The notes under the pieces are model-generated. The model saw nothing but the letters and a program-made list of their open reading frames with translations, searched no databases and was not told where the DNA came from. The translations under genes were made by a program, and so were the position numbers. A stretch of DNA of 64,000 bases from Pseudomonas sp. CFBP13508 (lineage in GTDB: Bacteria; Pseudomonadota; Gammaproteobacteria; Pseudomonadales; Pseudomonadaceae). The DNA lies in NCBI RefSeq assembly GCF_005233515.1, contig NZ_QFZZ01000005.1:390577-454576 (forward strand). Direction: 5' to 3'. How positions within the stretch are numbered: position 1 is the stretch's first letter; the number at the start of each line of letters is the position of its first letter. Of this stretch, positions 1 through 9,021 are shown in pieces.

Positions 1-1
1 T

Positions 2-805
2 GTCGCAACGCATCCGCTGGTCATCGAGCGCTTGGCGGACCTGGCCGGGATCCCGGTGCGTTATCTGGCCTGGCAGCAGCAAGGCGACATCAAAGCCTCC
101 ATCGCTACCTGGGGTCGCGATCTGGCGCTGTCCAAGGACGCGCTCAAGCGCCATGGCAAGAAAGGCCTGTTCGACCTCGGCAATGCCGAGCTGATCCTGC
201 CGGGTGCCGTTGATGCCCAGGCACCGCTGCGTCATCGGGCGCGCTATCTGTCGGCACTCAACGAAGGCCGTTTCAGTGGCCTGAAGTTGCAGGCAGAACA
301 GCTTGCCATGGCGCGCACCCCGGAAGAATTGTCGAAAAAGTTCCGCTACAACCAGCGTCGCGAATTGCGCCTGCTGGAAGAAGCGGGCGGTGTGGTGCGA
401 GCGGTCAGCGAGTTCTCCAGCGTCGAGCTGGCCGCGATGTATTGCGATCTGTTCCAGCGCCGCTGGGGTTTTCCGGCCACCGGCGCGGCGCGCATGGCCG
501 AGGTCATCGAGTTGCTGCGCGAGTTGCTGATCGGCTCGGTCATTTTCCTCAACGATGCGCCGATTGCGATTCAACTGGTCTACCGCGTCGAGGCGCCGGA
601 ATGGATCAGTGTCGAATATGTGAATGGCGGCGTTGATCCCGAGACCCGTGAGTTCAGCCCCGGCAGCGTGCTGAGCTTTCTCAATACGCAAAGCGCCTGG
701 GAACATGCACGGGCACTCGGCAAGCCGCTGCGTTTTTCATTCGGTCGCGCTGATCGTGAATACAAGGACCGCTGGTGCAACCCTGTGCCAGTGTTCACCG
801 TATGA
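2..805 (+). CDS. mig-14: Mig-14 family protein, 5' end outside window
   Basis: The reading frame is open from base 2, so the start codon lies upstream of the window and about 267 C-terminal residues are visible. The sequence resembles the Mig-14 family, GNAT-like proteins linked to tolerance of cationic antimicrobial peptides in Salmonella and Pseudomonas. The visible part has the NQRREL-type basic segment and the C-terminal RFSFGRADREYKDRW stretch, which I associate with FemAB/GNAT-like folds. The stop overlaps the dnpA start in an ATGA, so the two are probably translationally coupled. Position next to dnpA and ssg matches PAO1 PA5003. Family assignment rests on similarity from memory and on context. 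Confidence 0.8.
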   Translation, partial: VATHPLVIERLADLAGIPVRYLAWQQQGDIKASIATWGRDLALSKDALKRHGKKGLFDLGNAELILPGAVDAQAPLRHRARYLSALNEGRFSGLKLQAEQLAMARTPEELSKKFRYNQRRELRLLEEAGGVVRAVSEFSSVELAAMYCDLFQRRWGFPATGAARMAEVIELLRELLIGSVIFLNDAPIAIQLVYRVEAPEWISVEYVNGGVDPETREFSPGSVLSFLNTQSAWEHARALGKPLRFSFGRADREYKDRWCNPVPVFTV

Positions 806-2214
806 GCCAGACCATGAGCCGCAAACAGCAATTGCTCAAGCGCCATCGACGCAACAAGCGCGTGGCTGTGTTGGTTGCGCTGGCCGCCATCATCGCACTG
901 AGCGTACTGGTTGCCTGGTGGCTGGCCCCGGTGTTGCTGATTGGCGGCTGGATCGCTCATGAGGCGTGGTTTGCCGATCATCTGTTCTACGCGCCCGGCG
1001 ACGATTACCAATACAGCTTCCCGGCGTATACGCCGCAGCCGAAGGTGCATCTGCACGGCGAGCAGTTGCGTCTGGATGAAGGTGTGATGCTGGCCGACGA
1101 CGCGACGCTGATCCTGGCGGTGCGGGTCAAAGGCACCTGGCTGGGACGCTTCTTCGATCCTCGGGTCGAGTTGTCGGGCGGCGCCAATCCTGACGTGCAA
1201 ACCTTTGAGCGCGGTGTCCGTGGCCTGCGCTACCTGAACCTCAGCGGGCAGGCGCAAGCGTTGTCCGAAGGCGTGTTGCGCCTGCGCGGACGCTTCTGTC
1301 GCGTATCGGGAGAGCCGGTGCTGTGGGCGCTGGAGCACGCCGAGTATCGTCACCAGCGGGTCATGGTCATTGCGCCTCACGCGGATGATGCGGAACTGGC
1401 GGCGTTCGGCTTGTACAGTCAGGCCGAAGAGGCCTGGATCGTCACCCTGACCGCTGGCGAAATCGAGGCCGAACATTACCAACAGATGGGCATGAGCAAG
1501 GTCGACGCCGCACGGCTCAAGGGACGTTTGCGCGCCTGGGACAGTCTCACGGTTCCGCAGTGGGCCGGTGTCGCCCAAGAGCGTTGCGTGCAGTTCGGGT
1601 ATTTCTGCCTGCAACTGGCCGCGATGCGTGACAAGCCGGAGCAACCGGTGGGCTCGCGCGAAGCGGATTTGAGCGATACCCGCCTGTTCCGTCAATTCAA
1701 TCCATTTGTGCTCCCGGGTGACGCCGACGGCGCGCCGACCTGGAACAATCTGCTGGCCGATCTGCGCGAAACCATGCTGCGCGCGCGTCCAGAGGTCATC
1801 GTGCTGCCGCATCCGGCGCTCGACCCGCATCCTGACCACATCTGCGCGCAGCAGGCTGTGCTTGAAGTGTTGAAAGGTCTGGACTGGCAGCCGACGCTGC
1901 TCGGTTATGCCAACCACCTGCACGATAACGATCGGTGGCCGATGGGTAACAGTGGTGATGGCGTGGCGCTGCCGCCGGCCTTTGATGCTGGCGTGCCGGT
2001 GCAGCCTGTATGCCTGGCGTTGTCGGTGGCGCAGCAGCGTGACAAGGCCATGGCCCTGGGGATGATGCATGACCTGCAGCCGCCCGCGCCGTTCAAGCGC
2101 CGCTTGCGTCGTGGCTTGCAGCGATTGCTGGCAGGGCGCTCCGGTTCGCCTTATGGCGAGAACGAATTTTTCCGCAAGGCGGTTCGGCGACATGAACTGT
2201 TCTGGCGTTTGTAA
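802..2214 (+). CDS. dnpA: PIG-L family de-N-acetylase DnpA
   Basis: This predicted 470-residue protein has an N-terminal transmembrane helix (about residues 20-40) and a PIG-L/LmbE-type deacetylase domain. Metal-binding motifs are visible: PHADD with H193, D195 and D196, and a second HPDH motif at residues 343-346. The family removes acetyl groups from N-acetyl sugars; the P. aeruginosa orthologue (PA5002) is a putative LPS-modifying deacetylase linked to antibiotic tolerance. I chose the ATG at 802, which overlaps the mig-14 stop; an in-frame ATG at 814 is possible. Downstream, an imperfect GC-rich hairpin (about 2223-2250) without a T-tract lies before ssg. Confidence 0.85.
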   Translation: MSQTMSRKQQLLKRHRRNKRVAVLVALAAIIALSVLVAWWLAPVLLIGGWIAHEAWFADHLFYAPGDDYQYSFPAYTPQPKVHLHGEQLRLDEGVMLADDATLILAVRVKGTWLGRFFDPRVELSGGANPDVQTFERGVRGLRYLNLSGQAQALSEGVLRLRGRFCRVSGEPVLWALEHAEYRHQRVMVIAPHADDAELAAFGLYSQAEEAWIVTLTAGEIEAEHYQQMGMSKVDAARLKGRLRAWDSLTVPQWAGVAQERCVQFGYFCLQLAAMRDKPEQPVGSREADLSDTRLFRQFNPFVLPGDADGAPTWNNLLADLRETMLRARPEVIVLPHPALDPHPDHICAQQAVLEVLKGLDWQPTLLGYANHLHDNDRWPMGNSGDGVALPPAFDAGVPVQPVCLALSVAQQRDKAMALGMMHDLQPPAPFKRRLRRGLQRLLAGRSGSPYGENEFFRKAVRRHELFWRL

Positions 2215-2295
2215 CGACACAGGCGCCCGCGCAAGACCTTCTTGCGGGCGGGCATGTTCAGGTTTGCTCGGGTTGCTGTTGCGGCAAGGAAGACA

Positions 2296-3252
2296 ATGAA
2301 AGTTCTATTTCTGGTGCAGAAAGATCAACGGGCCATACTCGATCGTTTGTACGAGGGTGTTGCAGCCCATTGCGATTGCGATTTGCGCTGGTTGAGTGGT
2401 GACGAGCAGCGCAATCTGCGTCGATATTTCCGCCGCGAAGTCGACGTTTCGCGCTATGACCGCATCGTGTTTTTCTTGCGCTTCAAGCAGGAGATCCGTC
2501 AAGTCGGGTTTATCCGCACCATCCCCAATCTGGTGATTCTGGAGCACGACGCCTATCAGAATTACATCCCCTGCAAATACACTGGCAAGTTCAGCGCGCA
2601 CTACCGCCGCTTGCCGTGGGCACGCGTGATCAGTTCCGGTTTCGTGGTTGCCGAGCGCCTGCGCTCGGAGGGCTTCGACGCCGTGTTCGTGCCCAAGGGC
2701 TACGATCAGACGCAATTGCAAGACCTGGGGCGCGAGCGGGATATCGAACTTGCCTTCGTCGGCAGTACCAACAGTGTGGCCTACAGCGGTCGCAAGGCAC
2801 TGCTGGATGAATTGGGTCAGGTCGAGCCGCTGCTGGTAACGCGGACCAAGTCAGGGGCTGAATATCTGGAAACGCTCAACCGTATCCGCTTTTTTGTCAG
2901 CGCGGACGTGGGCATGGGCGAGTTCATGATCAAGAACTTCGAAGCCATGGCTTGCGGCTGCGTCCTGCTGGCCTATGATCAAGGCGCCGCCGAAGGCGCG
3001 GCGCTGGGTTTGCAGGACATGCACAACGTGGTGTTCTATCAGACGATCACGCAGTTGCAGGAAAAACTGGCCAGGCTGCGCGAAGATCCGCAACTGGCGC
3101 AGCGCATCGCTGACAATGGTCGTGAGCTGGCGGTACGTCAGTTCAGTTTTGCGCGGATCGGTCAGCGCATCGTTGAAGAGCTTGAGCAACCGCTGCGTGA
3201 GCGGGCGCCGCTGAGTCTGCTGGAAAAAATCCGCCTGAAACTGGGCATTTGA
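2296..3252 (+). CDS. ssg: Cell-surface polysaccharide glycosyltransferase (Ssg/PA5001 type)
   Basis: This is a 318-residue GT-B-like glycosyltransferase. The C-terminal half has the typical nucleotide-sugar region (GEFMIKNFEAMACGCVLL, about residues 207-224), followed by a helical tail. In Pseudomonas the PA5001/Ssg orthologue affects LPS core and O-antigen, exopolysaccharide and surface motility. The ATG at 2296 has a good AAGGAAG ribosome site just upstream, so longer in-frame starts were not used. It sits in the LPS core block between dnpA and further glycosyltransferases. The donor and acceptor sugars cannot be read from the sequence. Confidence 0.82.
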   Translation: MKVLFLVQKDQRAILDRLYEGVAAHCDCDLRWLSGDEQRNLRRYFRREVDVSRYDRIVFFLRFKQEIRQVGFIRTIPNLVILEHDAYQNYIPCKYTGKFSAHYRRLPWARVISSGFVVAERLRSEGFDAVFVPKGYDQTQLQDLGRERDIELAFVGSTNSVAYSGRKALLDELGQVEPLLVTRTKSGAEYLETLNRIRFFVSADVGMGEFMIKNFEAMACGCVLLAYDQGAAEGAALGLQDMHNVVFYQTITQLQEKLARLREDPQLAQRIADNGRELAVRQFSFARIGQRIVEELEQPLRERAPLSLLEKIRLKLGI

Positions 3253-3306
3253 CAAGTGTCATATAGCCAGTGATATTGCTGGCGACTTCTGATTAACGAG
3301 ATTTCG

Positions 3307-4068
3307 GTGCAATTTTCCAAAGAAAGCCAGATTACATTGGTGGTTACCAGCTGCGGTCGACTCGATCTGCTCAAGACCACTCTCGACAGCTTCGACCGAT
3401 ACAACACGGCACCCATTCGTGAAGTGTTCATCACCGAAGATGCCGGCGACGAAGGCGTTGCCGGGATTCTGCCTGCGCACTGGAAAGAGCATTGCACGAT
3501 CTTCGTCAATCGTCCGAAGCTGGGCCAGTTGGCATCGATCGACCTGGCCTACGGGCAGGTCACTACGCCTTATATCTTCCATTGCGAAGACGACTGGGAG
3601 TTCTACCGTCCGGGGTTCGTGGAAGACTCCATGACTATTCTGGAGGCCCGGCCGGAAATTCTGCAGATCTGGTTGCGCAGCTATAATCACGATCTGCGTG
3701 TTCACAGCCCTTATATCCATTTGGGCGCGCGCGAGATTGTCGATGGCGTCGCGTGTTATCCGCTGATTTCCGACAAGCCGGAGTGGCAGGGGTTCTCGCT
3801 GAACCCGGGGTTGCGCCGACTCGAGGACTATCGGTTGTGTGCACCTTTCGCCGGGCACGGTGGCGAAAAGGCCTTGTCACAGCGCTACTCGCAATTGAAC
3901 AGGGACGCCTTGATCCTCGAGGCAGACGCGGTCATGCACACCGGTTTCGGCCTGCATGTGCAAACGGATGTCGAGCGTGAACGCAAAGCGCGCCGCAATC
4001 GCCGCGAACAGATCAAGTTCGCCCTGTTTCTATTGCTGGGAGTCTGCATTGGCTGGTTCATCAACTGA
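3307..4068 (+). CDS. Glycosyltransferase family 2-like protein with C-terminal membrane anchor
   Basis: This 253-residue protein begins with a GT-A pattern (ITLVVTSCGRLDLLKTTL) and carries an acidic HCEDDWEF motif near residue 97, compatible with the DxD metal/nucleotide-sugar site. The C-terminus ends in a basic patch and a single hydrophobic helix (about residues 236-252), suggesting attachment to the inner membrane. A GTG start at 3307 is used; no ATG lies close by in frame. It lies between ssg and the wapR-like gene, where PAO1, as I recall it, has no such gene. It may add a strain-group-specific sugar to the LPS core. The exact specificity is unknown. Confidence 0.75.
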   Translation: MQFSKESQITLVVTSCGRLDLLKTTLDSFDRYNTAPIREVFITEDAGDEGVAGILPAHWKEHCTIFVNRPKLGQLASIDLAYGQVTTPYIFHCEDDWEFYRPGFVEDSMTILEARPEILQIWLRSYNHDLRVHSPYIHLGAREIVDGVACYPLISDKPEWQGFSLNPGLRRLEDYRLCAPFAGHGGEKALSQRYSQLNRDALILEADAVMHTGFGLHVQTDVERERKARRNRREQIKFALFLLLGVCIGWFIN

Positions 4069-4122
4069 GTTCGAGTACGCCGCAGCTTGTCCCCGCAAAT
4101 CCATGCAACGGCTTTCTGCCCG

Positions 4123-5217
4123 ATGAATATCCTGAATATCATGTGGGCCGGTGGTGCTCCGTTCGCATCAATCCATAAAGTGCACCAGCAGATATTGTCT
4201 CAGGCCTCGCCTTCGGCGGAGGTCAAGACCTGGCTGCTCCAGGGGCAAGGAACCGAGTGCGGCGTGGACGTCGGCGAGGTGCGGGAGTGGCAATTATCGT
4301 CGGCCCGCCTCAAAGGCCGGCATTTCTGGCGCTTCGCCAGGCCATTGATGCGGGCGAGGTTTCGCCAGGCGCTAGTGGACAGTGACGCTCGATTGCTGCT
4401 GCTGGACGGCATGGGGGTGGCACGCACGTTATTGCCGGTCCTCAAGAGTCTGCCAGACATCCGCGTCGTGGTGATTTTCCATGGCTCGGCACGTCTGAAT
4501 GCCGGCGATCAGGCACTTTTTCAGGCATTGCCGGCGTCCCGGCTGACATTGGTTGCTGTCTCCAGCACCCTTGCCGATTCGCTGGCTCATGATCTGCAGA
4601 TGCCTGTCACTCCGTTGCGAAGTGCGTTCGATCCGGAGGCATTTCGCGCTGAGCTGTTCACCCGCGAGCAAGCCCGGGCACGGTTGGGATTGCCGCAAGG
4701 CGATACGCCGGTATTGGGCGCGGTGGGGCGGCTGGTCTCCGAAAAGGGTTTCGGCTATCTGCTTGATGCCTTTGCTGCAGCACTCGACACCCGCCCGGAC
4801 TTGCGCCTGGTCATTATTGGTGAGGGCTCCAAACGTACGGCCCTGGAGCAGCGCATCGAAGCGCTTGGCTTGCATGGGAAGGTCTTGCTGACCGGGCATC
4901 TGAACGAAGCAGCGCAGCTTTATCGTGCATTCGACTGGGTTGCCATACCTTCGTTGGAAGAGGGCTTGGGGCTGGTCATGCAGGAGGCGGTGATGGCCGG
5001 CGTACCGGTGCTGTGCAGCGATCTGGAAGTGTTCAGCGAACAGCTGGGCAGCGCTGGCTGGTATGCCCCGGTCAATGACACGCAAGCATGGTCCGAGGCC
5101 ATTGGCCGAGCCTTCAGTGCCTCATCTCGGGCGATCAATGCCGAGCAATACCGGATGCTTGCGCCGGACGAGGCCTGGTCGAGCTTCAGCCAGGCTGCCC
5201 GCGCATTGTTTTCATGA
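4123..5217 (+). CDS. wapR: GT4 family glycosyltransferase, WapR-like
   Basis: This predicted 364-residue GT-B glycosyltransferase has the C-terminal GT4 nucleotide-sugar motif: GAVGRLVSEKG near residue 200, then EEGLGLVMQEAVMAGVPV near 283-300 with the typical E-x7-E arrangement. In P. aeruginosa the gene at this place (PA5000, wapR) is an outer-core rhamnosyltransferase that makes the O-antigen-accepting core; here the donor is inferred from position only. The ATG at 4123 begins MNILNIMWAGG, the normal N-terminus for the family. Its stop overlaps the convergent kinase gene by 6 bp (5212-5217). Confidence 0.7.
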   Translation: MNILNIMWAGGAPFASIHKVHQQILSQASPSAEVKTWLLQGQGTECGVDVGEVREWQLSSARLKGRHFWRFARPLMRARFRQALVDSDARLLLLDGMGVARTLLPVLKSLPDIRVVVIFHGSARLNAGDQALFQALPASRLTLVAVSSTLADSLAHDLQMPVTPLRSAFDPEAFRAELFTREQARARLGLPQGDTPVLGAVGRLVSEKGFGYLLDAFAAALDTRPDLRLVIIGEGSKRTALEQRIEALGLHGKVLLTGHLNEAAQLYRAFDWVAIPSLEEGLGLVMQEAVMAGVPVLCSDLEVFSEQLGSAGWYAPVNDTQAWSEAIGRAFSASSRAINAEQYRMLAPDEAWSSFSQAARALFS

Positions 5218-5817
5218 CGACAACACTGCGCGCTCCAGTGCTTGCATCGGAAAGCTGTCGTTCAGCTTCTCGCGCGCAATATAGCGGGCGAAATGTTGCA
5301 GGTTGCGTCTGATCAAGCGTTCGGGCAACGGTCCACGGGTAAAGCGCATGTCGGCGACATCGATCAGGCCCATGCGGTTGTCTGGTGTGACGACGATATT
5401 GCCAAGATGCAGGGAGCGGAAATAGATGCCCGAGCGGTGCAGGCTGCGTATCAGGGCGGCCAGATCCGGCAATGCCTGCTTCCAGTCGAACCCTTGCTCG
5501 CTGGCGATCTGCCGCAGCGTTTGCCCTGGCAGAGGCTGATACAGCACGGCGGTCATGCCGGGTTTCTCGAGGCGGAAGAACTGGAGAATCTGCAACGTCG
5601 GTACGCCGAGCTTTTGCAGTTCGACGGCATTGTCGATGAATCGCTTCGAATAGGGGCGAAACAAAGCGGATGAAAAAAACCGTTTGCGACGGAACAGTTT
5701 AAGAATTTTTCCATCCTGCAGCAGGTAGACTTTCGGCCCGTAGCTGTCCGCTTCCAGCACTTTGGCAGCGTCGATCATTTGGTCTAGAGCGGCTTGTGAA
5801 AGCCGGGAGCATCGCAT
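5212..5817 (-). CDS. WaaP-like/Kdo kinase family protein (PA4998 type)
   Basis: The 201-residue product resembles the small Kdo/WaaP-related protein kinases, often annotated as toluene tolerance protein in Pseudomonas. A kinase-like N-lobe (GPKVYLLQDGKILKLF) is followed by a catalytic-loop-like segment, RSLHLGNIVV, in which the usual HxDxxxxN is altered, and then LIDVADMRF as the DFG equivalent. It probably phosphorylates a sugar of the LPS core, but the loop asparagine and acidic residues should be checked. I chose the ATG at 5817; the frame stays open upstream but becomes unlike the family. It is transcribed divergently from waaL and convergently with the wapR-like gene. Confidence 0.7.
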   Translation of the reverse strand: MRCSRLSQAALDQMIDAAKVLEADSYGPKVYLLQDGKILKLFRRKRFFSSALFRPYSKRFIDNAVELQKLGVPTLQILQFFRLEKPGMTAVLYQPLPGQTLRQIASEQGFDWKQALPDLAALIRSLHRSGIYFRSLHLGNIVVTPDNRMGLIDVADMRFTRGPLPERLIRRNLQHFARYIAREKLNDSFPMQALERAVLSS

Positions 5818-5928
5818 CGTAGGAAGCCTTGTCGAAAGTGCGGGGTGTTGTAGCGGGCAATGATGCCGAAAAGTTTCGATTTTAACCATGCCGCGTCGCA
5901 TGGGCGAACCCTTGTCAGGAGCAGATTG

Positions 5929-7101
5929 ATGCAGGAAACACGCTGGGCGCAACTATGGATGGCGACAGGGCTCTTGTGGTTTCTACTGGCCATTGCCGTA
6001 GCGCCCACCAACAAGGTCTACCAACAAGGGCTGGTCGCTCTCGTCTGGTTGCCGGCGCTGTTGCTGTGTTGGCCGGCGCGCCATCGCGTCATGGCAGTGC
6101 TCCATGAGCAACGCTGGATCTACCTGCCAATGCTCGGTCTGCTGATCTGGTCGCTGATCAGTCTGGCATGGACAAACGCACCTGAGCCCGGCCGCGAAGC
6201 CAAGCGCCTGTTGTACATCGTGGTGTTTCTGCTGTTTTTTCCGGTGTTTGCCAATGGGCGTCCCGAGCGATTGATCCGCATCATGCAGTGGGGCGGGCTG
6301 GGGCTGGCAGTGACTGCGCTGGTGGCTATCGTCAAGTTCTACGGCATAGAAGGCAACGTCTGGTCCGCCCGGGTGGAAGGGCTGGGTGAGCTGGCGCATC
6401 CGATCCTCGGTGGCTATGTGATCGGTGTGGCGGCTGTGTGGCTGGCATTGTGGGCGCCCCGCGGTGTGATATGGCAAGTGATCTATGCGTTGGCGCTGGC
6501 GGTGCTGGGCACATTTGTGCTGATGAGTCAGAGTCGTGGTGCGGGATTGGCATTGTTTCTCACCATCCTGGCCATGCCGATGTGGTGCCGTGACCGCCAC
6601 AGTCGCATCGTCGCGGCCGTAGCTCTGGTGGTGGCCATGCTTGCGCTGTGGTTTTTCGAACCATTGGTGCTGGCGCGCGGGGTCTCGTATCGTCCGCAGA
6701 TTCTGATGGCCTCTCTGGATATGATCGCCAAACATCCCTGGGGTGGGTTGGGCCTGGGTGGGGACTATCGGGTTTTCTGGTCGGGCATGACTTTCGACCA
6801 CGCCCACAATCTGTTCACGCATGTTGCGATCGTGCTGGGTCTGCCGGGACTGCTGTTATGGGCTGCCGTCTGGTTCGGCGTGATTCTCCAGGCTTGGAAA
6901 GTTCGCGAGACCCTTTATGCCCGTGGGGTTATCGGTATCTGGCTGTTCTCGACACTGGCGATGCAGTTCGACGCTGCCAGCCTGACCGGCACCCCTCGTG
7001 CCGAGTGGTTCATCAGCTGGCTGCCGTTGGGGCTTGCCAGCGTTTTGGTATGGGCGCGGGCCAATGGCGGCGCTTGTGATAAAATTTCGCGTTCTTCTTA
7101 A
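5929..7101 (+). CDS. waaL: O-antigen ligase WaaL
   Basis: This predicted 390-residue polytopic inner-membrane protein has roughly ten or more hydrophobic helices and a large periplasmic loop in the C-terminal half. The Wzy_C/WaaL signature lies around residues 250-310, with GVSYRPQI followed by FDHAHNLF, whose histidine is functionally important in ligases. It would transfer undecaprenyl-linked O-antigen to lipid A-core in the periplasm. The ATG at 5929 has a CAGGAG ribosome site. It is followed after 15 bp by msbA, as in PAO1 (PA4999 and PA4997 flank PA4998). Specificity is not deducible. Confidence 0.85.
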   Translation: MQETRWAQLWMATGLLWFLLAIAVAPTNKVYQQGLVALVWLPALLLCWPARHRVMAVLHEQRWIYLPMLGLLIWSLISLAWTNAPEPGREAKRLLYIVVFLLFFPVFANGRPERLIRIMQWGGLGLAVTALVAIVKFYGIEGNVWSARVEGLGELAHPILGGYVIGVAAVWLALWAPRGVIWQVIYALALAVLGTFVLMSQSRGAGLALFLTILAMPMWCRDRHSRIVAAVALVVAMLALWFFEPLVLARGVSYRPQILMASLDMIAKHPWGGLGLGGDYRVFWSGMTFDHAHNLFTHVAIVLGLPGLLLWAAVWFGVILQAWKVRETLYARGVIGIWLFSTLAMQFDAASLTGTPRAEWFISWLPLGLASVLVWARANGGACDKISRSS

Positions 7102-7116
7102 CCAGTGAGCTCTACG

Positions 7117-8922
7117 ATGACTGACGCACCGCCCAAAGCGGAACAGGAATCCAGCCTGAAAATCTACTTTCGGCTGTTGGGGTACGTAAAACCCTATATC
7201 GGTCTTTTCCTGCTGAGTATCGTGGGCTTCGTGATCTTTGCCTCCACGCAACCGATGCTGGCCGGGATTCTCAAGTATTTCGTCGATGGCCTGAGCAACC
7301 CTGAAGCGGTGCTCTTCCCCAATGTGCCCTATCTGCGAGACGTGCAGCTGTTGATGGCTGTGCCGTTGCTGATCATCCTGATCGCCGCGTGGCAAGGCCT
7401 CGGCTCGTTTCTCGGCAACTATTACCTGGCGAGGGTTTCGTTGGGGCTGGTGCATGACCTGCGTATCGAATTGTTCAACAAGCTGTTGGTATTGCCCAAC
7501 CGCTATTTCGATACCCACAACTCGGGTCATCTGATCTCGCGCATCACCTTCAACGTGACCATGGTCACCGGCGCCGCTACCGATGCCATCAAAGTGGTGA
7601 TCCGCGAAGGCCTGACCGTGGTCTTCCTGTTCGCCTATCTGCTCTGGATGAACTGGAAGCTGACCCTGGTGATGCTGGCGATCCTGCCGGTGATCGCGTT
7701 CATGGTCGGCAACACCAGCAAGAAATTCCGCAAGCAGAGCAAGAAGATTCAAGTGGCCATGGGCGATGTCACCCACGTCGCTTCCGAAACCATTCAAGGC
7801 TATCGCGTTGTGCGCAGTTTCGGTGGCGAGGCTTATGAGCAGCAGCGTTTTGCCGCGGCCAGCCAGAGCAACACCGACAAACAATTGCGTATGACCAAGA
7901 CCGGCGCGGTGTATACGCCGATGCTGCAACTGGTGATCTATACCGCCATGGCCGTGCTGATGTTCCTGGTGCTGTTCCTGCGCGGTGATGCAACGGCCGG
8001 TGATCTGGTGGCCTACATCACGGCCGCGGGCCTGCTGCCGAAACCGATCCGGCAATTGTCCGAAGTCAGCTCGACCATCCAGAAAGGCGTGGCCGGTGCA
8101 GAAAGCATTTTCGAGCAACTCGACGTTGAACCGGAAATCGATACTGGCACGATCGAGCGTGATCGGGTCAGTGGCCATCTGGCGGTGAACAACCTCAGCT
8201 TCACTTACCCGGGCACTGAACGGGAAGTGCTGAAAAACATCAGCTTTACCGCATCGCCAGGTCAGATGATCGCCCTGGTCGGGCGTTCCGGCAGCGGCAA
8301 ATCGACGCTGGCCAGTCTGATTCCGCGTTTCTATCACCACGAGACCGGCGAGATTCTGCTCGATGATGTCGAGATCGAAGATTATCGCCTGCGCAATCTG
8401 CGTCGCCATGTGGCGCAGGTCACTCAGCATGTAACGCTGTTCAACGACACCATCGCCAACAACATCGCTTACGGCGATCTGGCAGGCGCGCCTCGGGAAG
8501 ATATCGAGAAAGCCGCGCGGGACGCATTCGCCATGGACTTCATCGCGCAGATGCCCCAGGGCCTCGATACCCAGGTCGGCGAGAACGGTGTGCTGTTGTC
8601 TGGTGGACAGCGTCAGCGTCTGGCGATCGCCCGGGCGCTGTTGAAAAATGCCCCGCTGCTGATCCTCGACGAAGCGACGTCGGCCCTCGATACCGAATCA
8701 GAGCGGCACATTCAGGCGGCACTCGACCATGTCATGAAGGGCCGCACCACGCTGGTGATTGCCCACCGTTTGTCGACCATCGAGAAGGCCGATCTGATTC
8801 TGGTCATGGATCAGGGCGAAATCGTCGAGCGCGGCACGCATGCCCAACTGCTTGCCCACAATGGCTACTATGCGCGTCTGCATGCGATGGGCCTGGATGC
8901 CCCGGCCGAAGACATTGCCTGA
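7117..8922 (+). CDS. msbA: Lipid A export ATP-binding/permease protein MsbA
   Basis: This 601-residue half-transporter fuses a six-helix membrane domain (about residues 20-320) to an ABC ATPase. The Walker A GRSGSGKST is at residues 389-397, the LSGGQ signature at 494-498, and Walker B (LLILDEATSALD) follows near 514. It flips lipid A-core across the inner membrane using ATP, so it belongs functionally with waaL, hldE and waaA in this window. The ATG at 7117 is preferred over a GTG at 7105 on similarity of the N-terminus; neither has a strong ribosome site. A hairpin follows the gene. Confidence 0.95.
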   Translation: MTDAPPKAEQESSLKIYFRLLGYVKPYIGLFLLSIVGFVIFASTQPMLAGILKYFVDGLSNPEAVLFPNVPYLRDVQLLMAVPLLIILIAAWQGLGSFLGNYYLARVSLGLVHDLRIELFNKLLVLPNRYFDTHNSGHLISRITFNVTMVTGAATDAIKVVIREGLTVVFLFAYLLWMNWKLTLVMLAILPVIAFMVGNTSKKFRKQSKKIQVAMGDVTHVASETIQGYRVVRSFGGEAYEQQRFAAASQSNTDKQLRMTKTGAVYTPMLQLVIYTAMAVLMFLVLFLRGDATAGDLVAYITAAGLLPKPIRQLSEVSSTIQKGVAGAESIFEQLDVEPEIDTGTIERDRVSGHLAVNNLSFTYPGTEREVLKNISFTASPGQMIALVGRSGSGKSTLASLIPRFYHHETGEILLDDVEIEDYRLRNLRRHVAQVTQHVTLFNDTIANNIAYGDLAGAPREDIEKAARDAFAMDFIAQMPQGLDTQVGENGVLLSGGQRQRLAIARALLKNAPLLILDEATSALDTESERHIQAALDHVMKGRTTLVIAHRLSTIEKADLILVMDQGEIVERGTHAQLLAHNGYYARLHAMGLDAPAEDIA

Positions 8923-8932
8923 TCTGCAGACC

Positions 8933-8953
8933 AGGGTGAGCCAGCCTCACCCT
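8933..8953 (+). terminator. Hairpin between msbA and hldE
   Basis: A perfect 8-bp stem (AGGGTGAG/CTCACCCT) with a 5-base loop lies 10 bp after the msbA stop. No T-tract follows, so it may be a weak or Rho-assisted terminator or an RNA-stabilising hairpin rather than an efficient intrinsic terminator. Confidence 0.35.
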
Positions 8954-9021
8954 CGTGTATTCCCGGTGTGCGCGATCCTGTTAATATCGCGCCCCTGTTC
9001 ATTTTGTATGTGGGTTGCTCC

